Shown: positions 18,901-28,148, numbered from the stretch's first letter. The stretch is 64,000 bases of DNA from Sphingobacterium sp. SRCM116780 (GCF_021442025.1 NZ_CP090446.1:372001-436000), one strand, 5' to 3'. Translations and numbers: made by a program. The notes: a model not told the origin generated them from the sequence alone.

Positions 18901-19155
18901 TTGGAAAGAGATTTTGTTAAACTACGTGAATTAGTTTTGACTTATTCTTTACCAAAACGTGTATTGGGTTCAAAAATTAAGGGAGTAGACTTTAGTTTAG
19001 TTGGAAGGAATTTGTTTATTTGGACTCCAAAATCAAATAACTTCGTGGATCCTGAAGCTACAAATTATGGTAATGATATTTCATCGAATTTTGGTGAATT
19101 TGCTGCTGGACCAACTTTTAGAACATATGGTGGTAGTGTAAAAGTTAGATTCTAA
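15985..19155 (+). CDS. SusC-like TonB-dependent outer-membrane receptor (first copy)
   Basis: The 1056-residue protein has a signal peptide (1-21, ending FAQ) and a carboxypeptidase-D-like domain (about 24-100). A TonB-box-like LDEVVVTA lies near 102-110, then a plug domain with IIRGVSSFSANNPLYVVDGV, ALYGSRAAHGVVMITTKKG and a long 22-strand barrel ending in RTYGGSVKVRF. It pairs with the SusD-like lipoprotein 20 bp downstream to import an unknown oligomeric nutrient through the outer membrane. No glycoside hydrolase, peptidase or regulator gene is linked, so the substrate cannot be guessed. Its first 75 residues are almost the same as those of the receptor at 21946, while the plug and barrel differ. 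Confidence 0.95.
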   Translation: MKHKLLSIFLGSMILTSVAFAQEKKISGRVTGADGKPLVGVTIAVQGSNIATQTDANGNYSFSVPTGKVIVFRSIGYSDKTLIVKEGQSSFNITLDNSDNALDEVVVTAMGVSKQSKALGYSASTIKADDITAANNMNAMTGLQGKMAGVNISNSGTTGGSTKVIIRGVSSFSANNPLYVVDGVPISNGYQADVNFSRSVDLGNQANDINPDDIESMTVLKGASATALYGSRAAHGVVMITTKKGKLGQKFEVSYTGAINASKVLMVPQTQNLFGQGWPDFSFLENGSWGPRLDGIERPWGSEIDGVRLTKPYAYVKDNIKNFYVTGLDATNVLSLSGGGEKSSYMFSYGNFYQQGVLPGHPDKLKRNNFSFRGNTSLDKFTFNYGVNYVRRDLNAVYQGQGTADGGDVTFQELIQIPVDVNISSLKDYNNPYNNYDNYFTAYASNPYKALVDNGSRLQDDRFYGNIDLSYKVLPWLNAVAKLGGDFANTRTIDFAQKISYTEGSTSADNAKAPVTGRYGENYRKTNQLDATLMFQANKDISDDINLSGSIGYNFNQRGYTYLDAYVSGLNVPGWYSLKNTSEAPIVNNVFVRQRLMGAFADATFAYKNYWFVNGSFRSDWSSTLPVKQNNYIYGGINTSLIVTDAFKDLKSDNFNYLKLRAAWGKTGADATTYLTENYYQAAQIGLGFGNTILPLGGIAGLQHAKTLGNEDLRPEITTELEFGAEMKFLKNRISLDASYYSRKTVDQIFAINLSPETGYTRRTRNMGDIRNKGVEIGLNTTPLKYKDFQWDLGINFTKNTSKVMALYDDTKETLIENAYSVDFVAEIGQPLGVYKVPQVLTVKEGEFAGKTVVNSAGIPITEPNTKKTVGKYEPDFQMGFTTKFKYKDWSLGGVVDWRKGGFFYSYTAQLNYFVGNATETTFNERQPWLVPNSVKQLAGGGYAENDIQISVNNQYAYWYSNTNNSMYEKAVLERDFVKLRELVLTYSLPKRVLGSKIKGVDFSLVGRNLFIWTPKSNNFVDPEATNYGNDISSNFGEFAAGPTFRTYGGSVKVRF

Positions 19156-19175
19156 ACTTATTTGATAATTATAAA

Positions 19176-20654
19176 ATGAAAAATATTAAGAAATTAGGAT
19201 ATATATTGGCTGCAAGTGTGATGACACTTACAGCCTGTACCAAGGATTTGGATATCAATAGAAGTCCTTATAATCCGACTGAAAATGATGCAACACCAGA
19301 GCTGCTTTTTCCTTCGGGCGTAGCCTATAGTGCAGCGAAAATTGGGGGAGACCTTCAATTGATAGGTGCATTTTGGTCACAACATTATACACAAAATAAT
19401 TCTTCAAATCAATATACAGGTATTGACTCTTATAATTTGACCATATCTTCATACAATGGTATATGGTCAAATCTGATGGGTGGAGGAATGAAGGACCTTG
19501 TTATTTCTAAGGAAAAAGCAGAAGCGGCAGGACAATGGCATTATTATGTTGCATCTCAAATTATGCTGGCTTTTGATAACCATGTTTTGGTTGACTTATA
19601 TGGTGATTTACCTGTAACAGAAGGATTACAAGGAGATAAAGGTGTTTATTCCCCAAAATGGGATGATGGAAAGACCGTTAATCAATTGATCTTAACACAA
19701 TTGGATAATGCTATTAGTAAAGTAGAAGATGCTAAGGCTCTGAAAACTATGGGGGCTCAAGATTTTGTTTTCGAAGGAGATCTTGATAATTGGCGTAAGT
19801 TTGCCAAAACGTTAAAATTAAAAATTTTAATGCGAGATTTTGCAACTAATACCGCTGCTATTACGACGCTTTTAAATTCAAATGATCTTTTAGAATCTGA
19901 TGCGAAAATGACAGCATTTATGGATGCGGTTAATAAATCCAATCCATTGTATGAGTCAGATAGACGTTCGCTAAATTCATTTGTCAATATCAGAGCTAGT
20001 AAAACGTTAATGTCATATCTTCAAAAAAATAATGATCCTCGAATAGAAGATTTTTATGAATTGACGACTGAAAAAGACAAACCTGCTATTTATGCAGCTT
20101 TAAGACAAGGTGATTATAATGCTCCAACTTTAGATTTTCCTCCTGGATCAACTTCAAGAGCAAAACTAGGAGCAACTGATCCTGTTTATTTTATGTCTTA
20201 TGCAGAATGTGAATTTCTTCAAGCGGAAGCATGGGCTCGATTAAACAATGCAATAAATGCAAAAACACATTATGATTTGGCTGTTACAGAAGCTTTTTCT
20301 CGTTGGGGTAAATCGGCAGCATCTTTTATCAATGGAGGTGTTTATGAATTTAAAGCAGGTACGGTAGATAAAATGATAGAGCAAATTATTACTCAAAAAT
20401 GGGTTGCTGCTACTAGATGTCAGGCCTGGGATTCTTTTTATGATCAAAACAGAACAGGATATCCTGTTATGAGTTCTGTAGATTCTGATGAACCATCATA
20501 TATTCCTGGACAATATACGAAGTCGATTACTTCGGTATTGGTTGGTAATGAAATTCCTAGACGTTTGCCATATCCAAAAGTATCATCTGATAATAATGCA
20601 AACACACCTAAAGCTGTCGCTATCTACACGAAAATGTGGTGGCATAAACAATAA
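19176..20654 (+). CDS. SusD/RagB-like nutrient-binding lipoprotein (first copy)
   Basis: The 492-residue protein has a lipoprotein signal with lipobox LTAC (Cys21), followed by the DLDINRSPYNPT N-terminus typical of the SusD-like_2 branch. TPR-like helices follow, and the C-terminal part has IPRRLPYP and the usual end MWWHKQ. It acts as the surface lid that hands substrate to the SusC partner. It is translationally close to susC (20-bp gap) and to the lipid-binding-like lipoprotein 22 bp downstream. Confidence 0.92.
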   Translation: MKNIKKLGYILAASVMTLTACTKDLDINRSPYNPTENDATPELLFPSGVAYSAAKIGGDLQLIGAFWSQHYTQNNSSNQYTGIDSYNLTISSYNGIWSNLMGGGMKDLVISKEKAEAAGQWHYYVASQIMLAFDNHVLVDLYGDLPVTEGLQGDKGVYSPKWDDGKTVNQLILTQLDNAISKVEDAKALKTMGAQDFVFEGDLDNWRKFAKTLKLKILMRDFATNTAAITTLLNSNDLLESDAKMTAFMDAVNKSNPLYESDRRSLNSFVNIRASKTLMSYLQKNNDPRIEDFYELTTEKDKPAIYAALRQGDYNAPTLDFPPGSTSRAKLGATDPVYFMSYAECEFLQAEAWARLNNAINAKTHYDLAVTEAFSRWGKSAASFINGGVYEFKAGTVDKMIEQIITQKWVAATRCQAWDSFYDQNRTGYPVMSSVDSDEPSYIPGQYTKSITSVLVGNEIPRRLPYPKVSSDNNANTPKAVAIYTKMWWHKQ

Positions 20655-20676
20655 TCTTTATTAAATTAGAATAAAA

Positions 20677-21201
20677 ATGAAACATATATTTAAATATTTT
20701 TTAGGACTATTGGTACTTGGAATTGTTTCTTGTAAAAAAGATCAGCCAGAAGTAGAGCATTCTCCTATATATCCTATTTCAGGGGAATGGCATACCCATA
20801 TCTTTAATGAGGACGGAACTAACGTCACGACATTAAACCCTGCTACTGGAAAGTCTTTTTCATTCTCAATTGCTACTTTAAGTACTTACAATACTGCTAA
20901 TAATGACAGCGATATTGCTTGGATGAAATTTAGTAATGCTACTTATCCTTTTGGCATGTTAATTAAAGTGAATGTTGATGTTCCTTCAGTAACAATCAAA
21001 GGGGGAGAATATGTTAATACATTAAATGTAAAAAACAAAAGTATTAACATTATTGATACAAAGATTTTACAAGCAGCTTCTAAACAACCAAGCCAAGTAA
21101 TGGCTGATAGTATAGTTGTGAAGTATAAAGCTGGAGTTGATGGTAAAACCTATTTAATTAAAGGTCATCGCCGAACACAATGGCCTGAAGATCAATATTA
21201 A
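20677..21201 (+). CDS. Lipoprotein resembling the lipid-binding putative hydrolase family
   Basis: The 174-residue protein has a lipobox IVSC (Cys19). The mature part starts with SGEWHTHIFNEDG, contains SFSIATLSTYNTANNDSDIA and ends GHRRTQWPEDQY. These features fit the Bacteroidota family named Lipid_bd, commonly encoded after SusC/SusD pairs. It is the third gene of the operon and is followed by a strong terminator. A role in surface binding of the imported compound is inferred from position only. Confidence 0.65.
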   Translation: MKHIFKYFLGLLVLGIVSCKKDQPEVEHSPIYPISGEWHTHIFNEDGTNVTTLNPATGKSFSFSIATLSTYNTANNDSDIAWMKFSNATYPFGMLIKVNVDVPSVTIKGGEYVNTLNVKNKSINIIDTKILQAASKQPSQVMADSIVVKYKAGVDGKTYLIKGHRRTQWPEDQY

Positions 21202-21248
21202 AATTTCGAATAGTTCTGTCAAAGAAATAAGGACTTTAGATAAAAATG

Positions 21249-21284
21249 AAAACAGCAGTAAACTTTGTTTGCTGCTGTTTTTTA
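21249..21284 (+). terminator. Terminator of the first SusC/SusD operon
   Basis: AAAACAGCAGTAAAC pairs with GTTTGCTGCTGTTTT (one wobble) around a 3-base loop, with a T run. Confidence 0.9.
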
Positions 21285-21298
21285 TTTTAACAACTATA

Positions 21299-21324
21299 AA
21301 GTACTTATTCAGTAATAAGTACTT
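21299..21324. repeat. Perfect 11-bp inverted repeat
   Basis: AAGTACTTATT and AATAAGTACTT flank the 4-base loop CAGT. There is no T run, so it may be an operator or RNA hairpin rather than a terminator. Confidence 0.5.
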
Positions 21325-21564
21325 CCTGGATTAATATGCTCTTATAACTTATTTTACAGGGAAAGTTAAGCTTAAGACTTTTTCTCTATGAAAGACACCT
21401 ATATAATAGTCTAACATTTGTAAATATTTGGTTGTAAGTTTAAATAATAATGTTTGACATAGTTTTAACATTTCTGATTTAAACAATTATATGTTCATGT
21501 TTTCTTTTTGAGAATAACAATAAATAATCGTTATCACTTTCATATATTTTTTTAGCATAAAAGA

Positions 21565-21594
21565 TTGCTAAATTAAATTAATATCATATATTTG
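21565..21594 (+). promoter_or_regulatory. Promoter of the second SusC/SusD operon
   Basis: TTG at 21565-21567, a 19-bp spacer and TATATTTG at 21587-21594. The following TTTTTAACATT..TTTAACAATTA matches the start of the transcript from the first susC promoter. Confidence 0.6.
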
Positions 21595-21945
21595 TTTTTA
21601 ACATTATTTAACAATTAAGTTGCGGTAGAAACTTTTTGAATTGAATATGTTGTATAACCTTATTTGAAAAGTAAATCTTAGTCAGTTTAATTGAAATACC
21701 TTAAGAATTAGCTAGAATATATCTGACAAAACATTATTTCACAGTAGACAATCGATTGCATATTTTATAGTCGCAAATTAATTAATTTAATCAAAGGTCT
21801 TAATTGAGACCATTTAAGTAAATGATTAAAGTATATATTATAGTTGTTTTACAAACAATAATGAGATTTTAAAAAAAGAATAAGATACTTACTATTAACC
21901 AAAGTCTCCTCTGGGGATTTTAAATACTTAAATAAACATAAACAT

Positions 21946-24900
21946 ATGAAACAAAAATTACTCAGTATTTTCTTGGGAAGTATGATTCTGACTTCTGTAG
22001 CATTTGCACAGGAAAAAAAAGTTAGTGGTCGTGTAACTGGAGCTGATGGTAAACCATTAGTAGGTGTAACGATTGCTGTACAAGGATCAAATATTGCTAC
22101 TCAAACCGATGCGAATGGTAACTACTCGCTTTCAGTACCCACAGGAAAAGTTATTGTTTTTCGTTCTGTAGGATTTGCTGATAAAACCTTAATCGTCAAA
22201 GCAGATCAATCCGCTTTTAATGTTACGTTAAATGATGCTTCAAATTCTCTTGATGAAGTTGTCGTAACAGCATTAGGTGTTAAGAAGGAAAAGAAATCAG
22301 TTGGTTATTCGGTTCAAGAAGTAAAAGCTGCTGATATCTTGAGTTCTCGTGAACCAAATGTTGTGAATGCATTAGCAGGGAAAGTAGCTGGTTTACAGAT
22401 TACAAGTTCTGGAGGTCAAGCGGGATCTTCTGCTTCGATACAGCTTCGTGGAAATACATCCATAACGGGAAGTGGTGAACCCTTATTTGTTATTGATGGC
22501 ATACCCATGGATAATTCTGTTAATCAGGGAGATGATAATATTTCCACTTTATTTACAGGAACGAATGGTAGCAGACTTTCTGATTTGGATCCAAATATCG
22601 TTGAAAGTGTCTCTGTATTAAAAGGGGCAGGTGCAAGTGCCTTGTATGGTTCTAGAGGTGCAAATGGTGTTATCATGATTACGACTAAAAAAGGATCAAT
22701 TGAAGATAATAGAAAATTACCAAGAGTTTCATTGTCTTCTAGTGTAACTTTTGATGATGCTTTCACTGATGGTTATCAAACGACCTATTTGCAAGGAGTT
22801 AATGGAAAATACCGAAGTGGTATACCTTTAGCTTTAGGTGGGTATGCAGAAGAGGGGGGAACAACAAATCCACAAACTTCGGCGGTTTGGGGACCTCATA
22901 AAGATTCTGTCAGTCAAAAAGTAATTGATGCAATTGGTATGCCAAAGCTTGTAGACCCTCGGAAACAATTCTATCAAACAGGTGTTATGTGGAATAATTC
23001 GGCTTCTATAAGCGGCGGTCTTGCGAATACAACGTATCGATTAACTTACTCCAATACAAATCAAGATGGTATAGTTCCTAATAACACTTTTAAAAGAAAT
23101 AGTTTTAATGGTGCATTTGCTTCTAAATTAAGTCAAATTGTCACTTCTAATACTTCAGTATCTTATGTAAATTCCAAAAATAATAGAATGCTTGAAGGAA
23201 ATGGTGGGCAATCTTTTTTATATGGTTTGAATTTTGCTCCTGTTAGTTTTGATATGAAGGAAGCTTATGATAAATATGGAAACCTTTCTTGGCAATCACC
23301 AATAGCTTTAGGTACTGGTTTTAATAATCCATATTGGTTAGTAAATCATAACTCAAGTCCAAGTATTACAGATCGTTTTGTGCTATCCAATGAAATTAAT
23401 ATTGATATTTTACCTTGGTTAAAAGCGACAAATAGAGTTGGATTGGATAGCTATACAGATTTATTAGAAGAAAAAATTGATATTGGTACAAAGGCGATAC
23501 CTAAGGGTCGTTATTTTTCAGCATTGGTAAAATATAAGCAATGGAATAATGACTTCATTTTATCTGCAAATAAGAAGATTAATGACGATTGGAGTATTTC
23601 AGGATTACTTGGAACAAACTATAACCAAAGAGGATTTAATCGTCGTACGGTAAGAGGCCTCGATTTGAATATTCCAGGCTTCTTCGATATCAGTGGTATG
23701 GGAACAGTGCAAGCTTTTCAAAGTGATGAACTGAGACGATTGGTAGGTATTTATGCATCTGCAAATATTGACTTTAAAAATTATTTGTTTTTAAACGCAA
23801 CTGCAAGGAACGATTGGTCATCAACTTTACCTAAAGGAAAGAATAGCTACTTCTACCCATCAGTATCCTCTTCATTCGTTTTTTCTGAAGCATTCGGATT
23901 AACAAATGATGTGTTTTCTTTTGGTAAGATTAGGGCTTCTTATGCTGTTGCAGGTAATGATGCTCCTCCATATTATACAACCCAAACGTTTACAAAAGCG
24001 AATCCTAGTGATGGAACAAGGGGAAATATTGATTTTCCATTTAATGGATTGAATGGCTTTAATATGAGTAGCGTGCTATCAAGCAATGTTTTAGAACCGG
24101 AAATTGTAACAGAGTATGAATTTGGTACTGAATTGAAGTTTTTAAAGAATCGAATCAATTTGGAATTCTCTTATTATAACAAGCAAAGTGAAAAACAAAT
24201 TATTCAACAACCAATTGCTGCTTCATCAGGTTCTCAATTATTAGTTGCTAATGCAGGAAAGTTGAAAAATTCGGGTATTGAGATTATGTTGGATGTGGTA
24301 CCAGTAAAAACTGAAAACTTCAACTGGAATATTGTGACCAATTTTGCAAAGAACAAATATAAACTTCAATCGTTAGCTGAAGGTGTTGATAATATTTTTA
24401 TTGGTGGGTTTACAAATCCTCAAGTGAGAATTGATAAAGATTATGGTTATGTGATATGGGGAACCGGATACAAAAAGAATGATCAAGGACAAACACTTAT
24501 CGATGATGATGGATTACCAGTTATGTCAGAAGATTTAGGACCTATTGGTGATGTTATGCCAGATTGGACAATGGGTATTCGAAACAATTTTAGATATAAA
24601 AACCTTTCTGTTTCAGGTTTATTGGACGTTAAAACAGGTGGCCAAGTCTTGAACATGGACTTATTTTATTCAACTTTTTATGGTTCGGCTGCAGTAACGG
24701 GTGATAGGGGTACAAAAATAGTTCATGAAGGTATACGTGAGTCTGATGGCGAAGTAAACACGACAGAAGTAGTTAAAAATCAGTCCTATTATCAAAACTG
24801 GTATTCCAGTATAGATCAAAACTTTGTAGAAGATGCTGGATTTATTAAACTAAGAGAAGTGACGCTAAGCTATTCTCTTCCTAAATCATGGTTGAAAAAA

Positions 24901-25074
24901 TCAAAATTGGAAGATGTAACCTTCTCTGCAACTGGACGTAATCTCTGGATTAAATCGGACTTCTCATATAGAGATCCAGAAGGAAGTTTGTTAGGTAACC
25001 AGGTGCAAGGATTGTATCATGCTGTTACACCAAGTTCAAAAGGATTTACCTTTGGTGTCAATGTTAAATTTTAA
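21946..25074 (+). CDS. SusC-like TonB-dependent outer-membrane receptor (second copy)
   Basis: The 1042-residue protein has the same order as the first SusC: signal peptide (1-21), carboxypeptidase-D-like domain, LDEVVVTALGV, a plug with LRGNTSITGSGEPLFVIDGI and ALYGSRGANGVIMITTKKG, and a barrel ending KGFTFGVNVKF. Beyond about residue 75 it is clearly divergent from the first copy, so the two receptors probably import different compounds. The SusD partner begins 4 bp after its stop. A run of eight A residues falls in the codons for EKK (near 22013-22020). Confidence 0.95.
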   Translation: MKQKLLSIFLGSMILTSVAFAQEKKVSGRVTGADGKPLVGVTIAVQGSNIATQTDANGNYSLSVPTGKVIVFRSVGFADKTLIVKADQSAFNVTLNDASNSLDEVVVTALGVKKEKKSVGYSVQEVKAADILSSREPNVVNALAGKVAGLQITSSGGQAGSSASIQLRGNTSITGSGEPLFVIDGIPMDNSVNQGDDNISTLFTGTNGSRLSDLDPNIVESVSVLKGAGASALYGSRGANGVIMITTKKGSIEDNRKLPRVSLSSSVTFDDAFTDGYQTTYLQGVNGKYRSGIPLALGGYAEEGGTTNPQTSAVWGPHKDSVSQKVIDAIGMPKLVDPRKQFYQTGVMWNNSASISGGLANTTYRLTYSNTNQDGIVPNNTFKRNSFNGAFASKLSQIVTSNTSVSYVNSKNNRMLEGNGGQSFLYGLNFAPVSFDMKEAYDKYGNLSWQSPIALGTGFNNPYWLVNHNSSPSITDRFVLSNEINIDILPWLKATNRVGLDSYTDLLEEKIDIGTKAIPKGRYFSALVKYKQWNNDFILSANKKINDDWSISGLLGTNYNQRGFNRRTVRGLDLNIPGFFDISGMGTVQAFQSDELRRLVGIYASANIDFKNYLFLNATARNDWSSTLPKGKNSYFYPSVSSSFVFSEAFGLTNDVFSFGKIRASYAVAGNDAPPYYTTQTFTKANPSDGTRGNIDFPFNGLNGFNMSSVLSSNVLEPEIVTEYEFGTELKFLKNRINLEFSYYNKQSEKQIIQQPIAASSGSQLLVANAGKLKNSGIEIMLDVVPVKTENFNWNIVTNFAKNKYKLQSLAEGVDNIFIGGFTNPQVRIDKDYGYVIWGTGYKKNDQGQTLIDDDGLPVMSEDLGPIGDVMPDWTMGIRNNFRYKNLSVSGLLDVKTGGQVLNMDLFYSTFYGSAAVTGDRGTKIVHEGIRESDGEVNTTEVVKNQSYYQNWYSSIDQNFVEDAGFIKLREVTLSYSLPKSWLKKSKLEDVTFSATGRNLWIKSDFSYRDPEGSLLGNQVQGLYHAVTPSSKGFTFGVNVKF

Positions 25075-25078
25075 TCAT

Positions 25079-26590
25079 ATGAAAAGACAAAATTATATAT
25101 TATCAATACTTTTGATATTATTTATATCACCCCTAATATTTGTTTCTTGTAACAAAAATCTGGATATTAATCAAGATCCCAATAACCCGACGGATGTTCC
25201 TGAAAACTTGATTTTATCAGCACTTTTATCAAATTTTTCATACGAAGTAAACGGAGGCTACCCGACAAGAGTATCTGTATTATGGACAAAACACCTTGCT
25301 GGTGGAATTGCTGGAAATCATGAAGGAAATTATTTGATTACAGGTGGAGATGTCAATAACTTTTGGACCAGTTTTTCTTATTCAGATGTTATGAATAATG
25401 CTTATGTTTTGAAGAACAAAGCTACTACGAATGGAAACCCCAACTATTCTGCAATTGCTAAAATTGTGTTAGCTTGGAATTTATCCATGACAACGGATGT
25501 GTTTGGAGACATTCCTTATTCCGAGGCTTTTAAAGGAACTGAAGGTATTTATAAACCGAAGTATGATAGTCAAGAGGACGTATACAAATCTATTCAGGCC
25601 TTGTTAGATGAAGCTATTTCGGAAGCGGCTTCAACAACAAACGTTTTGAAACCAGCAGCTGATGATCTTTTGTATCAGGGTGATATGACGAAATGGGCAG
25701 CTTTGGCACATACGTTAAAAGCAAGATTTTACTTGAGATTATCAAATGCACCAGGATTGACTGCAAGTGCGCAAGCTAAATTAGCCTTAGATGAGTTGGC
25801 AAAGGGTTCAATTACGATGGCTACACAGCCTAAATTTAAGTATTTTGCAACAACTGGTGCTGAAAACCCATGGTTTCAATATGCGATTGATGGTAAATGG
25901 GCGGTAACAACAAGACCATCTCAATATTATGTTAATAAATTATTAGCATCCAATGACCCTAGAATTGCTTTTCAAGCGACTAAAGTTGTTGCAGCTACAA
26001 ATGTTGATCCTGCAAATGTCGGAAAGTACATTGGTTTAACGAATGAGGCTCCTGGAAATAACATTCTGAATTATTCTGCAATTGCACCTTTCTATAGTGC
26101 TAAAGATGCTCCTCTATATTGGATGGTTTATCCTGAGGTTGAGTTTATCAAAGCAGAAGCTGAGTTTCTTGTGGCTAATAAGACGGTTAATGCAACCGTT
26201 ACAGCTGCATATGAAAAAGCTGTAAGAGCATCAATGGATTTTTATGGAATTGCTGCTACAGATGCAAACACATATTTAGCTAATAATGCATTAAGTAGCA
26301 ATGCAAATACGGCTTATGGCCAAATTATGAACGAGAAATATATCGCTAATTTTTTAATGTTTGAAGCGTATAATGACTTTAGAAGAACTGGACTACCTGC
26401 ACTTCCTATTAATAATGAAATGTATCCTGGTCAAACAGAATTGGATCAACCTCCTCGTATAAATCAAATTCCTGTAAGATTTCCTTATCCTTCTGGAGAA
26501 CGTCTTTATAATAGTGATAATGTTCCTGCTGACATTCCTACTGATCCTGTAAAGGCAATTGTGATTCCTGTTTGGTGGGATAGTAAATAA
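25079..26590 (+). CDS. SusD/RagB-like nutrient-binding lipoprotein (second copy)
   Basis: The 503-residue protein has a lipobox FVSC (Cys24), then NKNLDINQDPNNPTDVPENL, the hallmark of the SusD-like_2 branch. The C-terminus contains IPVRFPYPSGE and ends PVWWDSK. It forms the binding lid of the second SusC. I use the ATG at 25079, 4 bp after the susC stop, because it gives a proper lipoprotein signal; the in-frame start at 25019 lies inside susC and is rejected. Confidence 0.92.
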   Translation: MKRQNYILSILLILFISPLIFVSCNKNLDINQDPNNPTDVPENLILSALLSNFSYEVNGGYPTRVSVLWTKHLAGGIAGNHEGNYLITGGDVNNFWTSFSYSDVMNNAYVLKNKATTNGNPNYSAIAKIVLAWNLSMTTDVFGDIPYSEAFKGTEGIYKPKYDSQEDVYKSIQALLDEAISEAASTTNVLKPAADDLLYQGDMTKWAALAHTLKARFYLRLSNAPGLTASAQAKLALDELAKGSITMATQPKFKYFATTGAENPWFQYAIDGKWAVTTRPSQYYVNKLLASNDPRIAFQATKVVAATNVDPANVGKYIGLTNEAPGNNILNYSAIAPFYSAKDAPLYWMVYPEVEFIKAEAEFLVANKTVNATVTAAYEKAVRASMDFYGIAATDANTYLANNALSSNANTAYGQIMNEKYIANFLMFEAYNDFRRTGLPALPINNEMYPGQTELDQPPRINQIPVRFPYPSGERLYNSDNVPADIPTDPVKAIVIPVWWDSK

Positions 26591-26612
26591 TACTTATCAA
26601 CAATAAATGTAT

Positions 26613-26647
26613 AAGGCTCTTTCTGTTTATCGGAAAGAGCCTTTTTT
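26613..26647 (+). terminator. Terminator of the second SusC/SusD operon
   Basis: AAGGCTCTTTC pairs with GAAAGAGCCTT around a loop of about nine bases, followed by T residues. Confidence 0.9.
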
Positions 26648-26811
26648 GTGTACAAAAAATTCCTATAATTAAGTTGATCAGTATTTTCCTTCAATGCACT
26701 TTTAATAGCTTAGTGGGAAGATTCTGCGATTACTAGTGAAGGACACCGTGTTATTATTTATCGTACATCTGATGCTTTTTTCTTATATTGTCTATACCAA
26801 TATAAACTTCT

Positions 26812-28125
26812 ATGAAAATAAGATTTCTTCTGATCATAAGCCTGTTTTTTCAACTTGCTTTCGGGCAATCGGCTTTTGTCTTGAAGAAAAATAAGAAATT
26901 GAGTATTCCTTTTACATTTGTCCATAATCTTGTGATTATACCTGTAGAAGTTAATGGTTTTATGATGAATTTCTTATTGGACACTGGTGTTAAAGAAACA
27001 ATGGTTTTTGGTAAATCGTTAGGAGATATTGACAGCAGCATCTTTAAAAATAAACTTCAAGGTCTAGGTCGAAATGAGGGTATAGATGCGGTATTGGCCG
27101 TCAATAACCGGCTTCTGATTGCAAAAAAGATGGAAGATAAGGATCATCCAATTTTTATCTTGGATAATGAACATATTGATATTTCATCGCGAATTGGTGT
27201 CGAAATAAATGGCATATTAGGAAGTCGATTTTTTGCCGATTATCGAATAGAGTTCGATTTTTTAAAAAAAAGAATTATCGTATTTCCGCATGGAGAAACT
27301 CCTAAATCTTGGTCTAAAATGACTATCCTTCCTCTTGATATTAAAGGAAATCGACCCTATATCGATATTGCCATACAACAAGATGAAAGTCAAATTCACG
27401 GAAAAGCACTTATTGACATGGGAAATAGTGATGCAGTGTTGCTGTTATTGCAAAGAATTGAAGGGTATCAAGTTCGATTTCCCTTTATCACTGATTATAT
27501 TGGACAAGGTTTGAATGGCGAAATCTATGGCTTAAGAAATAGAATAAAACAGCTAACGTTAGGGCCATTTACTATGTCTTTTCCTTTGGTCGCATATCCA
27601 GAGAGCGAATCTGTCCAAAATGCGAAGATCATAAATGAGCGAATCGGCTCCATCGGAAATGAGTTATTAAGACGGTTTAAAATTGTATTCGATTATCCCA
27701 ATAGTCAAATTTATTTAAAGAAAAATAGAGAATTTGATAAGTTTTATTATCTTAATATGAGTGGTCTTGAGCTTATCCATGATGGTGTTGAATGGGAAAA
27801 ACAGGAAGTTCCTGTTACATTGAAAAATGATGGTAGTAAAGAAATTAGTTTTGATAATAAAGTACAATTTAAGTTTGTTTTAAAACCTTTATTTAAAATA
27901 GATATTGTAAGACCAAGCTCTCCTGCACAGCTTGCAGGTTTAATGGTTGACGATAAGATTTTAGCGATTAATGGAAGGCGTGCTAGTTCTTATAGCTTAG
28001 AGGAAATCAACAATTTGATGAAATCAGAGGAAGGAAAGGAAATTCGAATGAAAATAGAGCGAAATGGACAAACGAAAGAAGTTCGATTTATTTTGAAAGA
28101 TCCTTTACCTTTTGATCATGAATAA
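26812..28125 (+). CDS. Exported retropepsin-like aspartic protease with C-terminal PDZ domain
   Basis: The 437-residue protein has a signal peptide (1-19) and two aspartyl-protease lobes. The first carries FLLDTGVKE (Asp57-Thr-Gly) and GILGSRF (about 134-140); the second carries ALIDMGNSD (Asp202-Met-Gly). A PDZ domain follows (about 345-430; SPAQLAGLMVDDKILAINGR). Having two active-site aspartates in one chain suggests a single-chain enzyme, with an unusual DMG in the second lobe. It probably acts in the periplasm; the substrate is unknown. It is followed by a weak terminator and a lipoprotein gene. Confidence 0.85.
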   Translation: MKIRFLLIISLFFQLAFGQSAFVLKKNKKLSIPFTFVHNLVIIPVEVNGFMMNFLLDTGVKETMVFGKSLGDIDSSIFKNKLQGLGRNEGIDAVLAVNNRLLIAKKMEDKDHPIFILDNEHIDISSRIGVEINGILGSRFFADYRIEFDFLKKRIIVFPHGETPKSWSKMTILPLDIKGNRPYIDIAIQQDESQIHGKALIDMGNSDAVLLLLQRIEGYQVRFPFITDYIGQGLNGEIYGLRNRIKQLTLGPFTMSFPLVAYPESESVQNAKIINERIGSIGNELLRRFKIVFDYPNSQIYLKKNREFDKFYYLNMSGLELIHDGVEWEKQEVPVTLKNDGSKEISFDNKVQFKFVLKPLFKIDIVRPSSPAQLAGLMVDDKILAINGRRASSYSLEEINNLMKSEEGKEIRMKIERNGQTKEVRFILKDPLPFDHE

Positions 28126-28148
28126 TAATTGTTTTCTATATATTTTAA

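Larger units (their letters stand above)
21285..21945. other. Long leader region of the second susC
   Basis: There is no protein gene. The stretch holds an 11-bp perfect inverted repeat (21299-21324), a promoter (21565-21594) and a leader of about 350 nt with a small GGTCT/AGACC hairpin near 21805-21820. No known riboswitch was recognised. Confidence 0.5.

Noticed and set aside
20241..20447. Small minus-strand frames opposite the SusD and SusC genes
   Set aside because: They are out-of-frame shadows of strongly supported genes and lack signal peptides or motifs of their own.
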